The position numbers were made by a program, and so were the translations under genes. Of a stretch of 64,000 bases of DNA, positions 9,922-19,199 are shown one piece after another. Position 1 is the first letter of the stretch. Every line of letters begins with the position of its first letter. Origin of the DNA: an uncultured Rikenellaceae bacterium (lineage in GTDB: Bacteria > Bacteroidota > Bacteroidia > Bacteroidales > Rikenellaceae); assembly GCA_946486375.1 (NCBI GenBank), contig CAMLTW010000001.1, positions 372,001 through 436,000 on the forward strand. The letters are read 5' to 3'. The notes below the pieces were generated by a model, which was not told the origin of the DNA, searched no databases, and was given only the letters and a program-made list of their open reading frames with translations.

Positions 9922-11808
9922 TTAGATACCGAGTTCTTGCTGATACTGTTTCAGGGTTTCCAGCACGTTCGACCGGATGTGGATGAAGTTTTTGATCCCC
10001 GCCGCTTCCAGTTCGGGCCGCGATGCCGGATCGCCTGCCACCACGAAAACAGCCTTGTCGCCGATCAACTTGAACGCTTCGGGCGCATAGGTCGCGTATT
10101 CGTCGTCCGAGCTGCAGATCACCACGATGTCCGCCTTGGCGTCCAGAGCCGCCTTGACACCTTCTTCCACGGAGCCGAACCGGATGTTGTCGATCGGCTT
10201 GATTCCCGCGCAGGCGAAGAAGTTGCTGGAGAACTGGGCACGCGCCCGGCAGAAAGCCAGGTTGCCCACCGTCAGCATGAAAGCCGTCGGTTTTTTGCCG
10301 CTGCGGTCTACGGCCAGCCGGAGCTGTTCGAACGGCATGGCGCCCCGGTAGGGTTTCAGCGGCCGTACCCCGTCTGCGGCATTGTTGTGCGCACAGTGGC
10401 AGCTGCAGGCATGCGGCCGTACCGCTTCCTCGGCGATGGCGTCGCCCGCTGTTTCCATGAAGTTGGGGAATTGATTGGTTCCCAGCAGGGATTCGCGTCG
10501 GGTGGCGACGTTTTTGTCCTTTTTCGCCGCCGAAGCTTCCACCTGTTCCTGAATGAAACCGGCCTTGAAAGCGGCGATGTAACCGCCCATGTCTTCCACC
10601 TGGCGGAACAGCTTCCAGGCTTCTTCCGCAATGGAACGGGTCAGGTTTTCGACATAGTACGATCCCCCTGCCGGGTCTGCCACCTGGTTGAAATGGGATT
10701 CCTCCTTCAACAGCAACTGCACGTTGCGGGCGATCCGGGAAGAAAATTCCGTGGGCTTTTCATACGGAGCGTCGAACGGCGTCACTTCCATCGAATCGAC
10801 GCAGGCGATGGCCGCCGACATCGCTTCGGTGGTTCCCCGGAGCATGTTGACATACGGATCGTAGACCGTCATGTTCCACTGCGACGTCACGGCATGTATC
10901 TTCATCTTGGACGCGCAGCCCCGTGTCGGATTGTATGCCTTGGCGATGTTGGCCCACAGCATCCGCGCTGCCCGGAACTTGGCGATTTCCATGAAATAGT
11001 TGGAGCTGACCGCCAGGTTGAACACGATGGACGGGGCCACCTGATCCACCGAGAGTCCCATATCCGTCAGTTTCGCGATGTATTCGTGACCCACGGCCAG
11101 CGAGAAAGCCAGCTCCTGTACGATCGTGGAACCGCTGTTGTGGAATACGCTGCCGTTCACGCCGATGAAACGCATCCGTTTATAGGGAGCCGCCTTTTCG
11201 ATGAGCGACCGGAGGGTTTCGAAATGTTTGCTCCCGTCTTCGCTGCAACCGAAGTTCCCTTTCAGGGTAAGCCGCTTGACGATGGGGTCGATGTTGAAGG
11301 AAACCTTCACGTTTTCCGGATCGAGTCCTGCCTTTTTTACCTTGTCGATCAGCAGGTCGGCCACCCGTGCGGCGCCGCATCCGGTGAAATCCAGTTCCAC
11401 GGCTTTGAGTTCGATTCCCGCCAGCAGCGTATCGAGGTCTTCCGCGGTAAACTCCTTGTTTTTAATGACGAATCCCAAAGAGTCGGCTCCTTTCATCAGC
11501 ACGTCGAGTGCTCTGGCGTTGGCTTCTTTGGGATCGTTCACTTCGATGGTCTGGCGGGTCAGCCAGTTATTGTTGGCCCGGGTTCCGCGCACGTACGGGA
11601 ATTCTCCCGGACGGGAACCGAGGAAGCTGATTCCTTCGAGATTTTCGGCCCGGTAGTACGGACGGACGTTGAATCCTTCCATCGTCCTCCATACCAGTTT
11701 CTTCTCGTAATCGGCTCCTTTAAGGTCTTTGTTTATCACCTCTTCCCATTGCTCCGTGGACACGGGCGGAAAATCGGCGAAAAGTTTGGTTTCCTTATTT
11801 TCTGCCAT
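9922..11808 (-). CDS. mutA: methylmalonyl-CoA mutase small subunit
   Basis: 628 residues from the ATG at 11808 (MAENKETKLFADFPPVSTEQWE). The upstream frame to 11871 would add 21 residues that run into the promoter, so it is rejected. The barrel is recognisable (YVRGTRANNNWLTRQTIEV, EIAKFRAARMLWANIAKAY, DPAGGSYYVENLT), while the C-terminal domain has lost the cobalamin histidine motif, typical of the non-catalytic subunit. It is the first gene of the mutA-mutB operon. Confidence 0.95.
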   Translation of the reverse strand: MAENKETKLFADFPPVSTEQWEEVINKDLKGADYEKKLVWRTMEGFNVRPYYRAENLEGISFLGSRPGEFPYVRGTRANNNWLTRQTIEVNDPKEANARALDVLMKGADSLGFVIKNKEFTAEDLDTLLAGIELKAVELDFTGCGAARVADLLIDKVKKAGLDPENVKVSFNIDPIVKRLTLKGNFGCSEDGSKHFETLRSLIEKAAPYKRMRFIGVNGSVFHNSGSTIVQELAFSLAVGHEYIAKLTDMGLSVDQVAPSIVFNLAVSSNYFMEIAKFRAARMLWANIAKAYNPTRGCASKMKIHAVTSQWNMTVYDPYVNMLRGTTEAMSAAIACVDSMEVTPFDAPYEKPTEFSSRIARNVQLLLKEESHFNQVADPAGGSYYVENLTRSIAEEAWKLFRQVEDMGGYIAAFKAGFIQEQVEASAAKKDKNVATRRESLLGTNQFPNFMETAGDAIAEEAVRPHACSCHCAHNNAADGVRPLKPYRGAMPFEQLRLAVDRSGKKPTAFMLTVGNLAFCRARAQFSSNFFACAGIKPIDNIRFGSVEEGVKAALDAKADIVVICSSDDEYATYAPEAFKLIGDKAVFVVAGDPASRPELEAAGIKNFIHIRSNVLETLKQYQQELGI

Positions 11809-11839
11809 AACTCGACTTATGTTTTGATTAAATTGAACA

Positions 11840-11871
11840 CAAAGGTATGGTTTTTTGATTTGTTTTTCCAA
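11840..11871 (-). promoter_or_regulatory. Bacteroidales-type promoter of mutA-mutB
   Basis: On the minus strand TACCTTTG (11840-11847) matches the -7 consensus TAnnTTTG. TTGG, one mismatch from the -33 box, lies 20 bp further upstream (11868-11871). It is about 30 bp from the mutA ATG. Confidence 0.65.
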
Positions 11872-12095
11872 TAACAGCTTAAAAATGTTTTATAGCACCA
11901 TCCGGGGCGGAAGGCTTATGGGAGGACGTTTTCCGGGACGAAAATCCGCTTCGGTTCCGGACGCGTCGACAGCATACGTGAGGGGGGCGATCCGGCATCC
12001 GTTTTCCCGTTGCGGCGGGCGGTTCGGGAATCCGGGGCCGAATTTGGGTATGTGGGACGGAATCGTTAAATTGCTCCGATCAAAATCGTACAGTC

Positions 12096-13466
12096 ATGCA
12101 GAATGTGAAGGAATACATCGAACGAAACGAGGAACGTTTTCTGAACGAACTTTTTGAAGTACTGCGGATTCCGTCCGTCAGCGCCCAGTCCGAGCACAAG
12201 GAGGACATGATCCGGTGCGCCCGGTGGTTGCAGGAGGCGTTGCTGAAAGCGGGAGCCGACCGGGCGGAAGCGATGCCTACGGAAGGCAATCCGGTGGTCT
12301 ATGCGGAGAAAATCCTCGGTCCGGATTTTCCGACCGTGCTGGTTTACGGACATTACGACGTGATGCCGGTCGATCCGCTGGACGAGTGGAAAACCGATCC
12401 TTTCGAGCCGGTGATTCGGGACGGGCGGATTTACGCTCGTGGGGCCGATGACGACAAGGGACAGAGTTTCATGCATGTCAAGGCTTTCGAGGCGCTGGTG
12501 AAAACGGACAGTCTCCCGTGCAACGTGAAGTTCATGTTGGAGGGAGAGGAAGAAATCGGCTCGGAAAGTCTGTACAAGTGGTGCGAGGAAAACCGGGAGA
12601 TGTTGAAAACGGATGTCATACTGGTATCGGATACGAGCATGATCGGAATGGATACGCCGTCCATCACCTGCGGTCTGCGCGGATTGTGCTATATGGAGGT
12701 AGAGGTGCAGGGGCCCGACAAAGACCTTCATTCGGGACTGTTCGGCGGAGCGGTGGCTAATCCGGCCAACGTGTTGACGAAAATGATCGCTGCGCTGACG
12801 GACGAAAACGGGCGCGTTACGATTCCCGGTTTCTACGACGACGTGAAAGTTTATGCCCCTACCGAGCGGGAGGAACTGAACCGCGCTCCTTTTTCGGAAG
12901 GCGATTACAAAAAAGGAATCGGGATCGCCGAAGTCGACGGAGAAAGAGGGTATACGACCGTCGAACGCACGGGTATCCGTCCTTCGCTCGATGTGAACGG
13001 CCTGTGGAGCGGTTATACGGGCGAAGGCTCCAAGACCATCATCCCGGCTTCGGCCCGTGCCAAGATTTCCATGCGGCTGGTGCCCGATCAGGATTACCGG
13101 AAGATCGGGAAACTGTTCGAGGATTATTTCGTGTCCCTGGCGCCCGCTTCCGTGCGGGTGAAGGCGAGGATGCTGCACGGAGGGGCTCCCTACGTTTGTC
13201 CTGTCGACCTGCCGGCTTACCGGGCTGCGGCCGAAGCGGTGGAAAGCACTTTCGGGAAGCGGCCTTTGCCGTTTTATTCCGGAGGGAGTATTCCGATCAT
13301 CAGCGCTTTCGAACGGATTCTGGGCGTTAAGTCCGTCCTGCTGGGTTTCGGCCTCGACCGGGATGCCATCCATTCGCCCAACGAAAGTTACGGAGTGGAA
13401 AATTTTCGGATCGGCATCGAAACGATCGCCCGTTTTTACGGGTATTTCGCCCGGGAGAAACGCTGA
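12096..13466 (+). CDS. M20 family dipeptidase/carboxypeptidase
   Basis: 456 residues. Metal-site motifs of the di-zinc M20 peptidases are intact: YGHYDVMPVDPLDEW (His ligand and Asp), GADDDKGQ (bridging Asp) and LEGEEEIGS (catalytic Glu). The dimerisation domain lies roughly at residues 200-320 (DLHSGLFGG). It resembles the carnosinase-like dipeptidases common in Bacteroidetes; no signal peptide, so cytosolic. The region 11872-12095 upstream holds no further gene. The ApbE-like gene follows 6 bp after the stop. Confidence 0.9.
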   Translation: MQNVKEYIERNEERFLNELFEVLRIPSVSAQSEHKEDMIRCARWLQEALLKAGADRAEAMPTEGNPVVYAEKILGPDFPTVLVYGHYDVMPVDPLDEWKTDPFEPVIRDGRIYARGADDDKGQSFMHVKAFEALVKTDSLPCNVKFMLEGEEEIGSESLYKWCEENREMLKTDVILVSDTSMIGMDTPSITCGLRGLCYMEVEVQGPDKDLHSGLFGGAVANPANVLTKMIAALTDENGRVTIPGFYDDVKVYAPTEREELNRAPFSEGDYKKGIGIAEVDGERGYTTVERTGIRPSLDVNGLWSGYTGEGSKTIIPASARAKISMRLVPDQDYRKIGKLFEDYFVSLAPASVRVKARMLHGGAPYVCPVDLPAYRAAAEAVESTFGKRPLPFYSGGSIPIISAFERILGVKSVLLGFGLDRDAIHSPNESYGVENFRIGIETIARFYGYFAREKR

Positions 13467-13472
13467 CCTTCG

Positions 13473-14351
13473 ATGGGAGCGGGACAGAGTATATACCGGG
13501 AAACCGCCGACGGATGCCCGATGTGGTACGGGTGGACTTCGGCCATGCATACCCGTTTCGATGCGATCCTGTGCGGACGCGGACAGGAGGAATGCGAGGC
13601 CGCTTTCCGCCGGATGACGGAAGAGCTGAACCGGCTGGAAAAGCGGCTCAGCCGGTTCGATCCGGTTTCGGACGTGTGGAAGATCAATGCGCTGGCAGCC
13701 GACGAGCCGGTGATGCTGGACGGAGAAATGCGGGACATGCTGACGGCGGCTTTGGAATACGGGCGGAAAACGGAATGGTTTTTCGATATCACGGCCGGTT
13801 CACCGGCCCGGAAGGTGCATCCTTCGCAAAGGGTGTTTCTCGATCCCGGAACGGGGGAGGCCCTTTTCAAGACGCGGGGCGTGCAACTCGATCTGGGAGG
13901 ATACGCCAAGGGATATGCCGTGGAGGTGTTGAAGAAAGAGTTGTTGGAAAAGGGGTGGCGGGATTTTCTGCTCAATTTCGGAAACAGTTCGGTGTACGGA
14001 GGCGGCAGCCGTCCGGGAGGGGATGGCTGGCGGATCGGAGTGGAGCATCCGGAGCGTCCCGGATTCAACGTGTTGGAAGTGACGCTCCGCGACAACGCTC
14101 TGAATACTTCCGGCAACATGCCGCAGCACACGGAACATATTTTTCTGCCTGTTTCCGACCGCTATGCGAAGGATACGATGGCCGTCAGCGTGGTGTCGGA
14201 ATCGCCGTTGGACGGGGAGGTGTTGTCCACGGCCGTTTTCGCTGCCGCTGCGGACGGCCGTCCGGTCGGTTTTCTCCGGAATTTCGGAAAGGTTTCGGTT
14301 TACGGAATAAGGTATGAAGGCCTTTTTCCCGTCGTGAGCGTCCTTTGGTGA
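13473..14351 (+). CDS. ApbE-family FAD:protein FMN transferase
   Basis: 292 residues, starting 6 bp after the dipeptidase gene. ApbE motifs: ELNRLEKRLSRFDPVSDVWKIN (N-terminal), LDLGGYAKGYAVE (nucleotide binding) and a C-terminal YAKDTMAVSVV in place of the canonical DGxxTAD-like motif. The family moves FMN onto Ser/Thr of target proteins such as NqrC/RnfG. There is no obvious lipoprotein signal, unlike many relatives. The metal-site motif looks divergent, so activity is not assured. A strong terminator follows. Confidence 0.8.
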   Translation: MGAGQSIYRETADGCPMWYGWTSAMHTRFDAILCGRGQEECEAAFRRMTEELNRLEKRLSRFDPVSDVWKINALAADEPVMLDGEMRDMLTAALEYGRKTEWFFDITAGSPARKVHPSQRVFLDPGTGEALFKTRGVQLDLGGYAKGYAVEVLKKELLEKGWRDFLLNFGNSSVYGGGSRPGGDGWRIGVEHPERPGFNVLEVTLRDNALNTSGNMPQHTEHIFLPVSDRYAKDTMAVSVVSESPLDGEVLSTAVFAAAADGRPVGFLRNFGKVSVYGIRYEGLFPVVSVLW

Positions 14352-14417
14352 GCGGGACGGCGAAAAGCGTATCGGCTTGTTTTACGGTTCCCGGAAGGGA
14401 AATTCTAATCTTTTTCT

Positions 14418-14454
14418 AATCCCGGAAAGACGGAAAGTTTTTCCGGGATTTTTT
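14418..14454 (+). terminator. Rho-independent terminator
   Basis: An 11-bp stem (AATCCCGGAAA / TTTCCGGGATT), loop of 11 nt, then a run of T. It ends the dipeptidase-ApbE transcript. Confidence 0.85.
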
Positions 14455-14497
14455 AATTTTGAACACGTTAACCCAATGTAATCCAAAACTGACAGGC

Positions 14498-15802
14498 ATG
14501 GAAAAGAAGGAACCCATTTCCCGCCGGGAATTCTTGAAAGATATGTGTTTCGTGGCCGGAGGATCGTTGCTGGCCACGTGTCCGTGGTTCTCCGCCTTCG
14601 CGCAGGAAAAGGAAACGGCGCGCGAAAAAGGACGGGTAGCGGTCATCGGCACCGGTTCGCGGGGACGGTACCATTTGAGGCACCTGATGAACGATCCGAA
14701 GGCGGAAGTCGTGGCCATCTGCGACGATTATCAGCCCAGCATCGACGAAGCGTTGAAAATAGCTCCCAAGGCCAAAGTATATAAGGATTACCGGAAACTG
14801 CTGGAAAACAAGGATATCGACGGCGTGGTGATCGCTACGCCCCTGCACGTGCATCGGATGATGGTGACGGATGCTTTTGCGGCTGGCAAGCATGTGATGT
14901 GTGAAAAATCCATTACGAAAACCCTCGAGGACACGTTGGCGGTCTACAAGGCTTACCAGAGAAGCGGTCGGGTGTTTTTCGTGGGGCAGCAGCGGCTGTT
15001 CGATCCCCGTTATATCAAGGCGATGACCCTGATCGAACAGGGGGAATTCGGGCCGATCGAGGGCATCAAGACCTATTGGTACCGGAACAACGACTGGCGC
15101 CGCAAGGTGCCTTCGCCCGAACTGGAACGGAAAATCAACTGGCGTCTGTACCGGGACTATTCGCTGGGCATGATGACCGAGCTGGCCTGTCACCAGATAC
15201 AGGTGGGGTCGTGGGCGCTGAAGGCCCTCCCCAATACCATCATGGGCTCCGGTTCCATCGTCCATTGGAAGGACGGGCGCGAGGTGTACGATAATGTGTC
15301 CGTGCTGTATGTTTACGACAACGGAATTAAGATGTCCTTCGATTCGATTATTTCCAACAAATTCTACGGACTGGAAGAGCAGATTCTGGGGAACAAGGGA
15401 ACCGTCGAGCCGGAAAAGGGCAAATACTATTATGAGACGATTCCGCCCGCTACGGGGATGATGCAACTGCTTCACGAGGTGGAAACCGGGCTGTTCAGCT
15501 CCATTCCGTTCGCGGGGCCGAGCTGGGTGCCCGAAACGGCCAACGAGAACAAGGGGGAATACCTGCTCGGGGAGAAACCGAAGGAGGACGGTTCCCGGAT
15601 TCTGCTGGAGGCTTTCGTGGAATCGTGCATTACCGGCAAACAGCCGGAAGGGCTGGTGGAAGAGGCTTACTATGCGACTACTTTGTCCATCCTGGGGGAT
15701 CAGGCGATGGTGGAGGGCCGGATATTGACCTATCCCGACGAGTACAAGATCGATTACCTGAATCACCGGGCGCCTGCTCCGGTGGCGGAAGTGCAGGGCT
15801 GA
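14498..15802 (+). CDS. Gfo/Idh/MocA family oxidoreductase, twin-arginine signal
   Basis: 434 residues from the ATG at 14498. SRREFLKDMCFVAGGSLLA is a Tat-type signal, so the protein is likely exported folded. A Rossmann fold follows (VAVIGTGSRGRYHLRHL), then the sugar-dehydrogenase motif HVMCEKSITKTLEDT, where the canonical EKP is EKS, and a C-terminal beta domain (YDNVSVLYVYDNGIKMSFDS). Such exported Bacteroidetes members often act on sugars or glycosides with a tightly bound NAD(P); the substrate cannot be told. The earlier in-frame ATG at 14459 lies just after the terminator. Confidence 0.85.
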   Translation: MEKKEPISRREFLKDMCFVAGGSLLATCPWFSAFAQEKETAREKGRVAVIGTGSRGRYHLRHLMNDPKAEVVAICDDYQPSIDEALKIAPKAKVYKDYRKLLENKDIDGVVIATPLHVHRMMVTDAFAAGKHVMCEKSITKTLEDTLAVYKAYQRSGRVFFVGQQRLFDPRYIKAMTLIEQGEFGPIEGIKTYWYRNNDWRRKVPSPELERKINWRLYRDYSLGMMTELACHQIQVGSWALKALPNTIMGSGSIVHWKDGREVYDNVSVLYVYDNGIKMSFDSIISNKFYGLEEQILGNKGTVEPEKGKYYYETIPPATGMMQLLHEVETGLFSSIPFAGPSWVPETANENKGEYLLGEKPKEDGSRILLEAFVESCITGKQPEGLVEEAYYATTLSILGDQAMVEGRILTYPDEYKIDYLNHRAPAPVAEVQG

Positions 15803-15826
15803 AGTTTTTGATTATTAAATCGTTGA

Positions 15827-16087
15827 ATGATGAAGGAAACCGTTATTACCATACGCAGAAAGAAAATCGAACTCGTCACCTTTCTGATCTGCATCGCGGT
15901 GGCTTTAGGACTGAATGTCTATGCCATTGTTCGGTATGATACACCTTGGAGCGAGCTTTATACGGAATTGTTGTGGGTCGTGGTGTGGGGGTGCGGGATT
16001 TATGTGCTGTGGAGCCTGGGCAGGCTGGCGTTCTGGGGCGTTTACCGGTTGTTTCGGAAGCGGCCCGGAACGGTAGGGCGGATCTGA
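15827..16087 (+). CDS. small two-helix membrane protein
   Basis: 86 residues, starting 24 bp after the oxidoreductase. Two hydrophobic segments are visible (LVTFLICIAVALGLNVYAIV and LLWVVVWGCGIYVLWSLGRLAFWGVY), with a basic C-terminal tail. Many Bacteroidetes have short proteins of this type; I know no function. Translation could start at either of the two adjacent ATGs at 15827 and 15830. Confidence 0.65.
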   Translation: MMKETVITIRRKKIELVTFLICIAVALGLNVYAIVRYDTPWSELYTELLWVVVWGCGIYVLWSLGRLAFWGVYRLFRKRPGTVGRI

Positions 16088-16236
16088 GGTTCCGGGCCGG
16101 AAGGCCGGGAGAAATGGAAAACCGGTTCCGGATCATGGTTCGGAGCCGGTTTGCGTTTGCCGATACCGACCGTAACCGGAAACGGGAAGCATGGGGATAA
16201 AAAATGTATCTTTGGGAAACGAAACAAAGAAAGGTT

Positions 16237-17358
16237 ATGAAAAAAGCATTCGTATTTCTCGCGGTATGGTTCGTATGGCCGGTCGCCGGGCAGCAAAAAA
16301 CGCTTCCGTCGCTTCCGCTGGATGACTTTCAGGACGGGATTCACCACTGGAACCTGCTCCATGCCGAACGGAACTATCCCCGGCTTCGTCCCGATCAGGT
16401 GACGGAGATCGCGGACAATTTTCTGGCCTACCAGAACGAAGACGGCGGCTGGCCGAAGAACCTGGACTGGCTGGGAGTACTGGATGCGGATTCGGTGAAA
16501 CGGACCCTCACGCCCCGGTACCGGGAAAGTACGGTGGACAACCGGAATACCTATCCGCAAATCGAATACCTGGCGCAGGTGTACACCCTGACGGGCATCG
16601 ACAAATATCGGCAGGGAGCCGAAAAGGGGATCGGATATATTCTGAACACCCAGAATGCCAGCGGAGGCTGGAGGGGCTGGGATGTGGACGCCATCACCTT
16701 CAACGATGACGTGACGACCGGAGCGATGGATCTGATGCTGCGGGTCAAAGAGGGACGGGAGCCGTTTGCGTGGGCGGATGCTGCTGTGCGTGAAAAGGCC
16801 GCCCGGTCATTCGAGCGGGCGCTGGACGTCACCCTGCGCTGTCAGATCGTGGTGGACGGGGTGAAAACCGCCTGGTGCCAGCAGCACGATCACCGGACGC
16901 TGGCGCCCGTGAAAGCCCGGACGTATGAACTTCCCTGTATTACGCCCTTCGAAAGCTCGGATGTGGTGCTGTTCCTGATGAGCCTCGAAAATCCCGACCG
17001 ACGGGTGATCGAAGCGGTGAAAAGTGCGGTAGCCTGGCTGCGGAAGGCTGCCCTGGAAGGATTCCGGATCGAGCGGGTTCCGGTAGCGGAGAGCGAAATT
17101 ACCAATCATGAATATCCTTACAACCTGGTAGTGGCCGAAGATCCTTCCGCCAAACCGATCTGGGCCCGGTTCTACGAGGTGGACAGCCGGGTGATCCCGT
17201 TCCTGTGCAATCGGGACGGCATCAAGGTGTACAAGTTGTCCGATGTGTTGCCGGAACGTCGTATGGGGTATTCCTGGTACGGCTACTGGCCGGAGAAAGT
17301 ATTCGCGGCCTATCCGGCGTGGCTGGCCCGCGTGGGAGAGACGGACGGGACGAAGTAA
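16237..17358 (+). CDS. pectate lyase, PL10 family, secreted
   Basis: 373 residues from the ATG at 16237, preceded by an AAAGAAAGG ribosome-binding stretch. A signal peptide (MKKAFVFLAVWFVWPVAGQ) is followed by an (alpha/alpha)-toroid lyase domain: NFLAYQNEDGGWPKNLDW, TVDNRNTYPQIEYLAQVYTLT, LNTQNASGGWRGWD and the conserved AWCQQHD. PL10 enzymes cleave homogalacturonan by beta-elimination. It fits the pectinesterase at 6143. No SusCD pair is present in the window. Confidence 0.9.
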   Translation: MKKAFVFLAVWFVWPVAGQQKTLPSLPLDDFQDGIHHWNLLHAERNYPRLRPDQVTEIADNFLAYQNEDGGWPKNLDWLGVLDADSVKRTLTPRYRESTVDNRNTYPQIEYLAQVYTLTGIDKYRQGAEKGIGYILNTQNASGGWRGWDVDAITFNDDVTTGAMDLMLRVKEGREPFAWADAAVREKAARSFERALDVTLRCQIVVDGVKTAWCQQHDHRTLAPVKARTYELPCITPFESSDVVLFLMSLENPDRRVIEAVKSAVAWLRKAALEGFRIERVPVAESEITNHEYPYNLVVAEDPSAKPIWARFYEVDSRVIPFLCNRDGIKVYKLSDVLPERRMGYSWYGYWPEKVFAAYPAWLARVGETDGTK

Positions 17359-17504
17359 AACGTTTCCGCATTCCCTGGAGCCGGGTGCGGAACGGAGAAT
17401 TTGGCTTTTTCGGGAAAAAGCCGGATATTTGTCCCCGTCCGGGAAGGAGGGATTGTTAGAGAGTGAACGAAGCCCGGAGGAAAAACTACTTAACTTTAAA
17501 GCGT

Positions 17505-18389
17505 ATGAAAGCATTTGTGTTTCCCGGTCAGGGAGCCCAGTTCGTGGGGATGGGGAAAGACCTTTACGACAACGTGCCGCTGGCAAAGGAAATGTTCGAA
17601 AAAGCGAATGAAATACTCGGTTTCCGCATCACGGACATCATGTTTTCCGGTACGGACGAAGAGATGCGCCAAACGAAGGTGACCCAGCCGGCGGTATTTC
17701 TCCACTCGGTCGTGTTGGCGAAGGCCATGGGCGACGATTTCAAGCCCGATATGGTGGCGGGACATTCGCTGGGCGAATTCAGCGCGCTGGTAGCTGCCGG
17801 AGCTATGGATTTCGAAGACGGTTTGAGGCTGGTTTCCAAACGGGCGATGGCCATGCAGAAAGCCTGCGAAATGAATCCTTCGACCATGGCCGCGATCATC
17901 GGGCTGGATGACAAGACGGTGGAAGACATTTGCGCTTCGGTGGACGATGTGGTGGTGGCTGCCAACTACAACTGTCCGGGGCAGCTGGTGATTTCCGGCT
18001 CCAACGAAGGGATCGACAAGGCGTGCGCCAAGGCGACGGAAGCCGGGGCGAAACGGGCGCTGAAGCTGAAAGTGGGAGGCGCGTTTCATTCTCCGCTGAT
18101 GGAACCGGCGCGGGTGGAACTGGAAGCCGCCATTCAGGCCGCTCCGTTCCGTAAGCCGGTGTGCCCCGTGTATCAGAACGTGGACGGAAAGCCGTACACC
18201 GATCCGGAAGCCATCAAGGCCAACCTGATCGCCCAGCTGACGGCGCCCGTGCGGTGGACGCAGATCGTGCGCAACATGATGGCCGACGGGGCGACCGAAT
18301 TCGTGGAAGTGGGTCCGGGTACCGTGTTGGCCGGCCTTATCAAGAAAGTGGATCGCGAAGCCGTCTGCGAATCGAAACAGTCTTTGTAG
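17505..18389 (+). CDS. fabD: malonyl-CoA:ACP transacylase FabD
   Basis: 294 residues from the ATG at 17505 (MKAFVFPGQGAQFVGMG). The nucleophile elbow GHSLGE places Ser88, and the catalytic histidine is His195 in FHSPLM. The final motif VEVGPGTVLAGLIKKVD is typical. It loads malonyl groups onto ACP for fatty-acid synthesis. A frame extension to 17463 lacks FabD character. A perfect hairpin terminator lies 52 bp after the stop. Confidence 0.96.
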   Translation: MKAFVFPGQGAQFVGMGKDLYDNVPLAKEMFEKANEILGFRITDIMFSGTDEEMRQTKVTQPAVFLHSVVLAKAMGDDFKPDMVAGHSLGEFSALVAAGAMDFEDGLRLVSKRAMAMQKACEMNPSTMAAIIGLDDKTVEDICASVDDVVVAANYNCPGQLVISGSNEGIDKACAKATEAGAKRALKLKVGGAFHSPLMEPARVELEAAIQAAPFRKPVCPVYQNVDGKPYTDPEAIKANLIAQLTAPVRWTQIVRNMMADGATEFVEVGPGTVLAGLIKKVDREAVCESKQSL

Positions 18390-18440
18390 GAAAGCGGTTG
18401 CTTTACGGCTTCCGTAGGAATGTCCGAATATATTTTGTCG

Positions 18441-18466
18441 AAAGGGGAAGCTTATGCTTCCCCTTT
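18441..18466 (+). terminator. Rho-independent terminator of fabD
   Basis: An 11-bp perfect stem (AAAGGGGAAGC / GCTTCCCCTTT) with a TTAT loop. The sequence from 18467 to 18577 shows no gene. Confidence 0.85.
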
Positions 18467-18577
18467 GACATCGGTATCATACGGCCTTGGTAGGTTGCAG
18501 CCTTTCGGGACGGTTCTCTTTATTTCCCTCTATATCGGAGGCGATAACTTTCGTGTAAAAGGTATAATATTTTTTTG

Positions 18578-19153
18578 CTACCGTAGCTTTCTTTCCGCTT
18601 TCCGAATCAGGCCGGACAAGCGGGTCTCGTATTTTTCCAGCGGTTTTTTCCGGTTTTTCGTGCCTCCGATTTGCAGATTGCGTGTGCAATAACCGCCGGT
18701 TTTCAAGATTTCCCGGATGGCCCGGACGGTTCCGCCGCTTTGTCGGAAAATCCGGTTGAACGGCCAGGGTGTCGTGCAGGCCGCTACGATGACGGCTCTC
18801 TTTCCTTTGAGCCGGGGACGAGGGATGCCACGCGGGGATTCTTCCATGAAGAGATAAACCAGGCGATCGAACAGGTTTTTCAGCGAAGCTGGCATGTTTC
18901 CCTAATAAGTCGGGGAGCCCACGATCAGCAGATCCGCTTCCCGGATCATTTCGGCCAGCCGGTGGGCATCGTCCCGTTCCAGCCGGCAATCTCCGGTTTT
19001 CCGGCAAACCATGCATCCGGTGCAGTGGTGAATGCGGCAACGGTGGATGTCGACCAGCGTTCCGTTTGTCCCTGTTTCCTGCAAAGCGTGTTGCATCAGC
19101 GTATGGATCGTCCCGCCTTTTCAGGGACTGGCATTGAGAATGAGTGTTTTCAT
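18578..19153 (-). pseudogene. flavodoxin-fold NAD(P)H-dependent oxidoreductase, two in-frame stops
   Basis: Read from the ATG at 19153 the minus strand gives MKTLILNASP-stop-KGGTIHTLMQHALQETG, then HCTGCMVCRKTGDCRLERDDAHRL and LLIVGSPTY-stop-GNMPASLKNLFDRLVY. The TGA (19121-19123) lies where relatives have Arg or Lys. The TAG (18902-18904) lies where GSPTYWGN is expected. The frame is otherwise continuous to 18578, so the gene of ~190 codons has been lost by two point mutations with no frameshift. The family reduces flavin- or iron-sulfur-linked substrates. Recent inactivation is likely because the rest is well kept. Confidence 0.85.
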
Positions 19154-19199
19154 CGCTTTGAATCGGAAAATCGGGGTTTTATCGGATCGAGGCGGTTCG

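Noticed and set aside
9937..11874. A 645-codon plus-strand ORF opposite mutA
   Set aside because: It is the antisense shadow of the well-conserved mutA gene and shows no domain.
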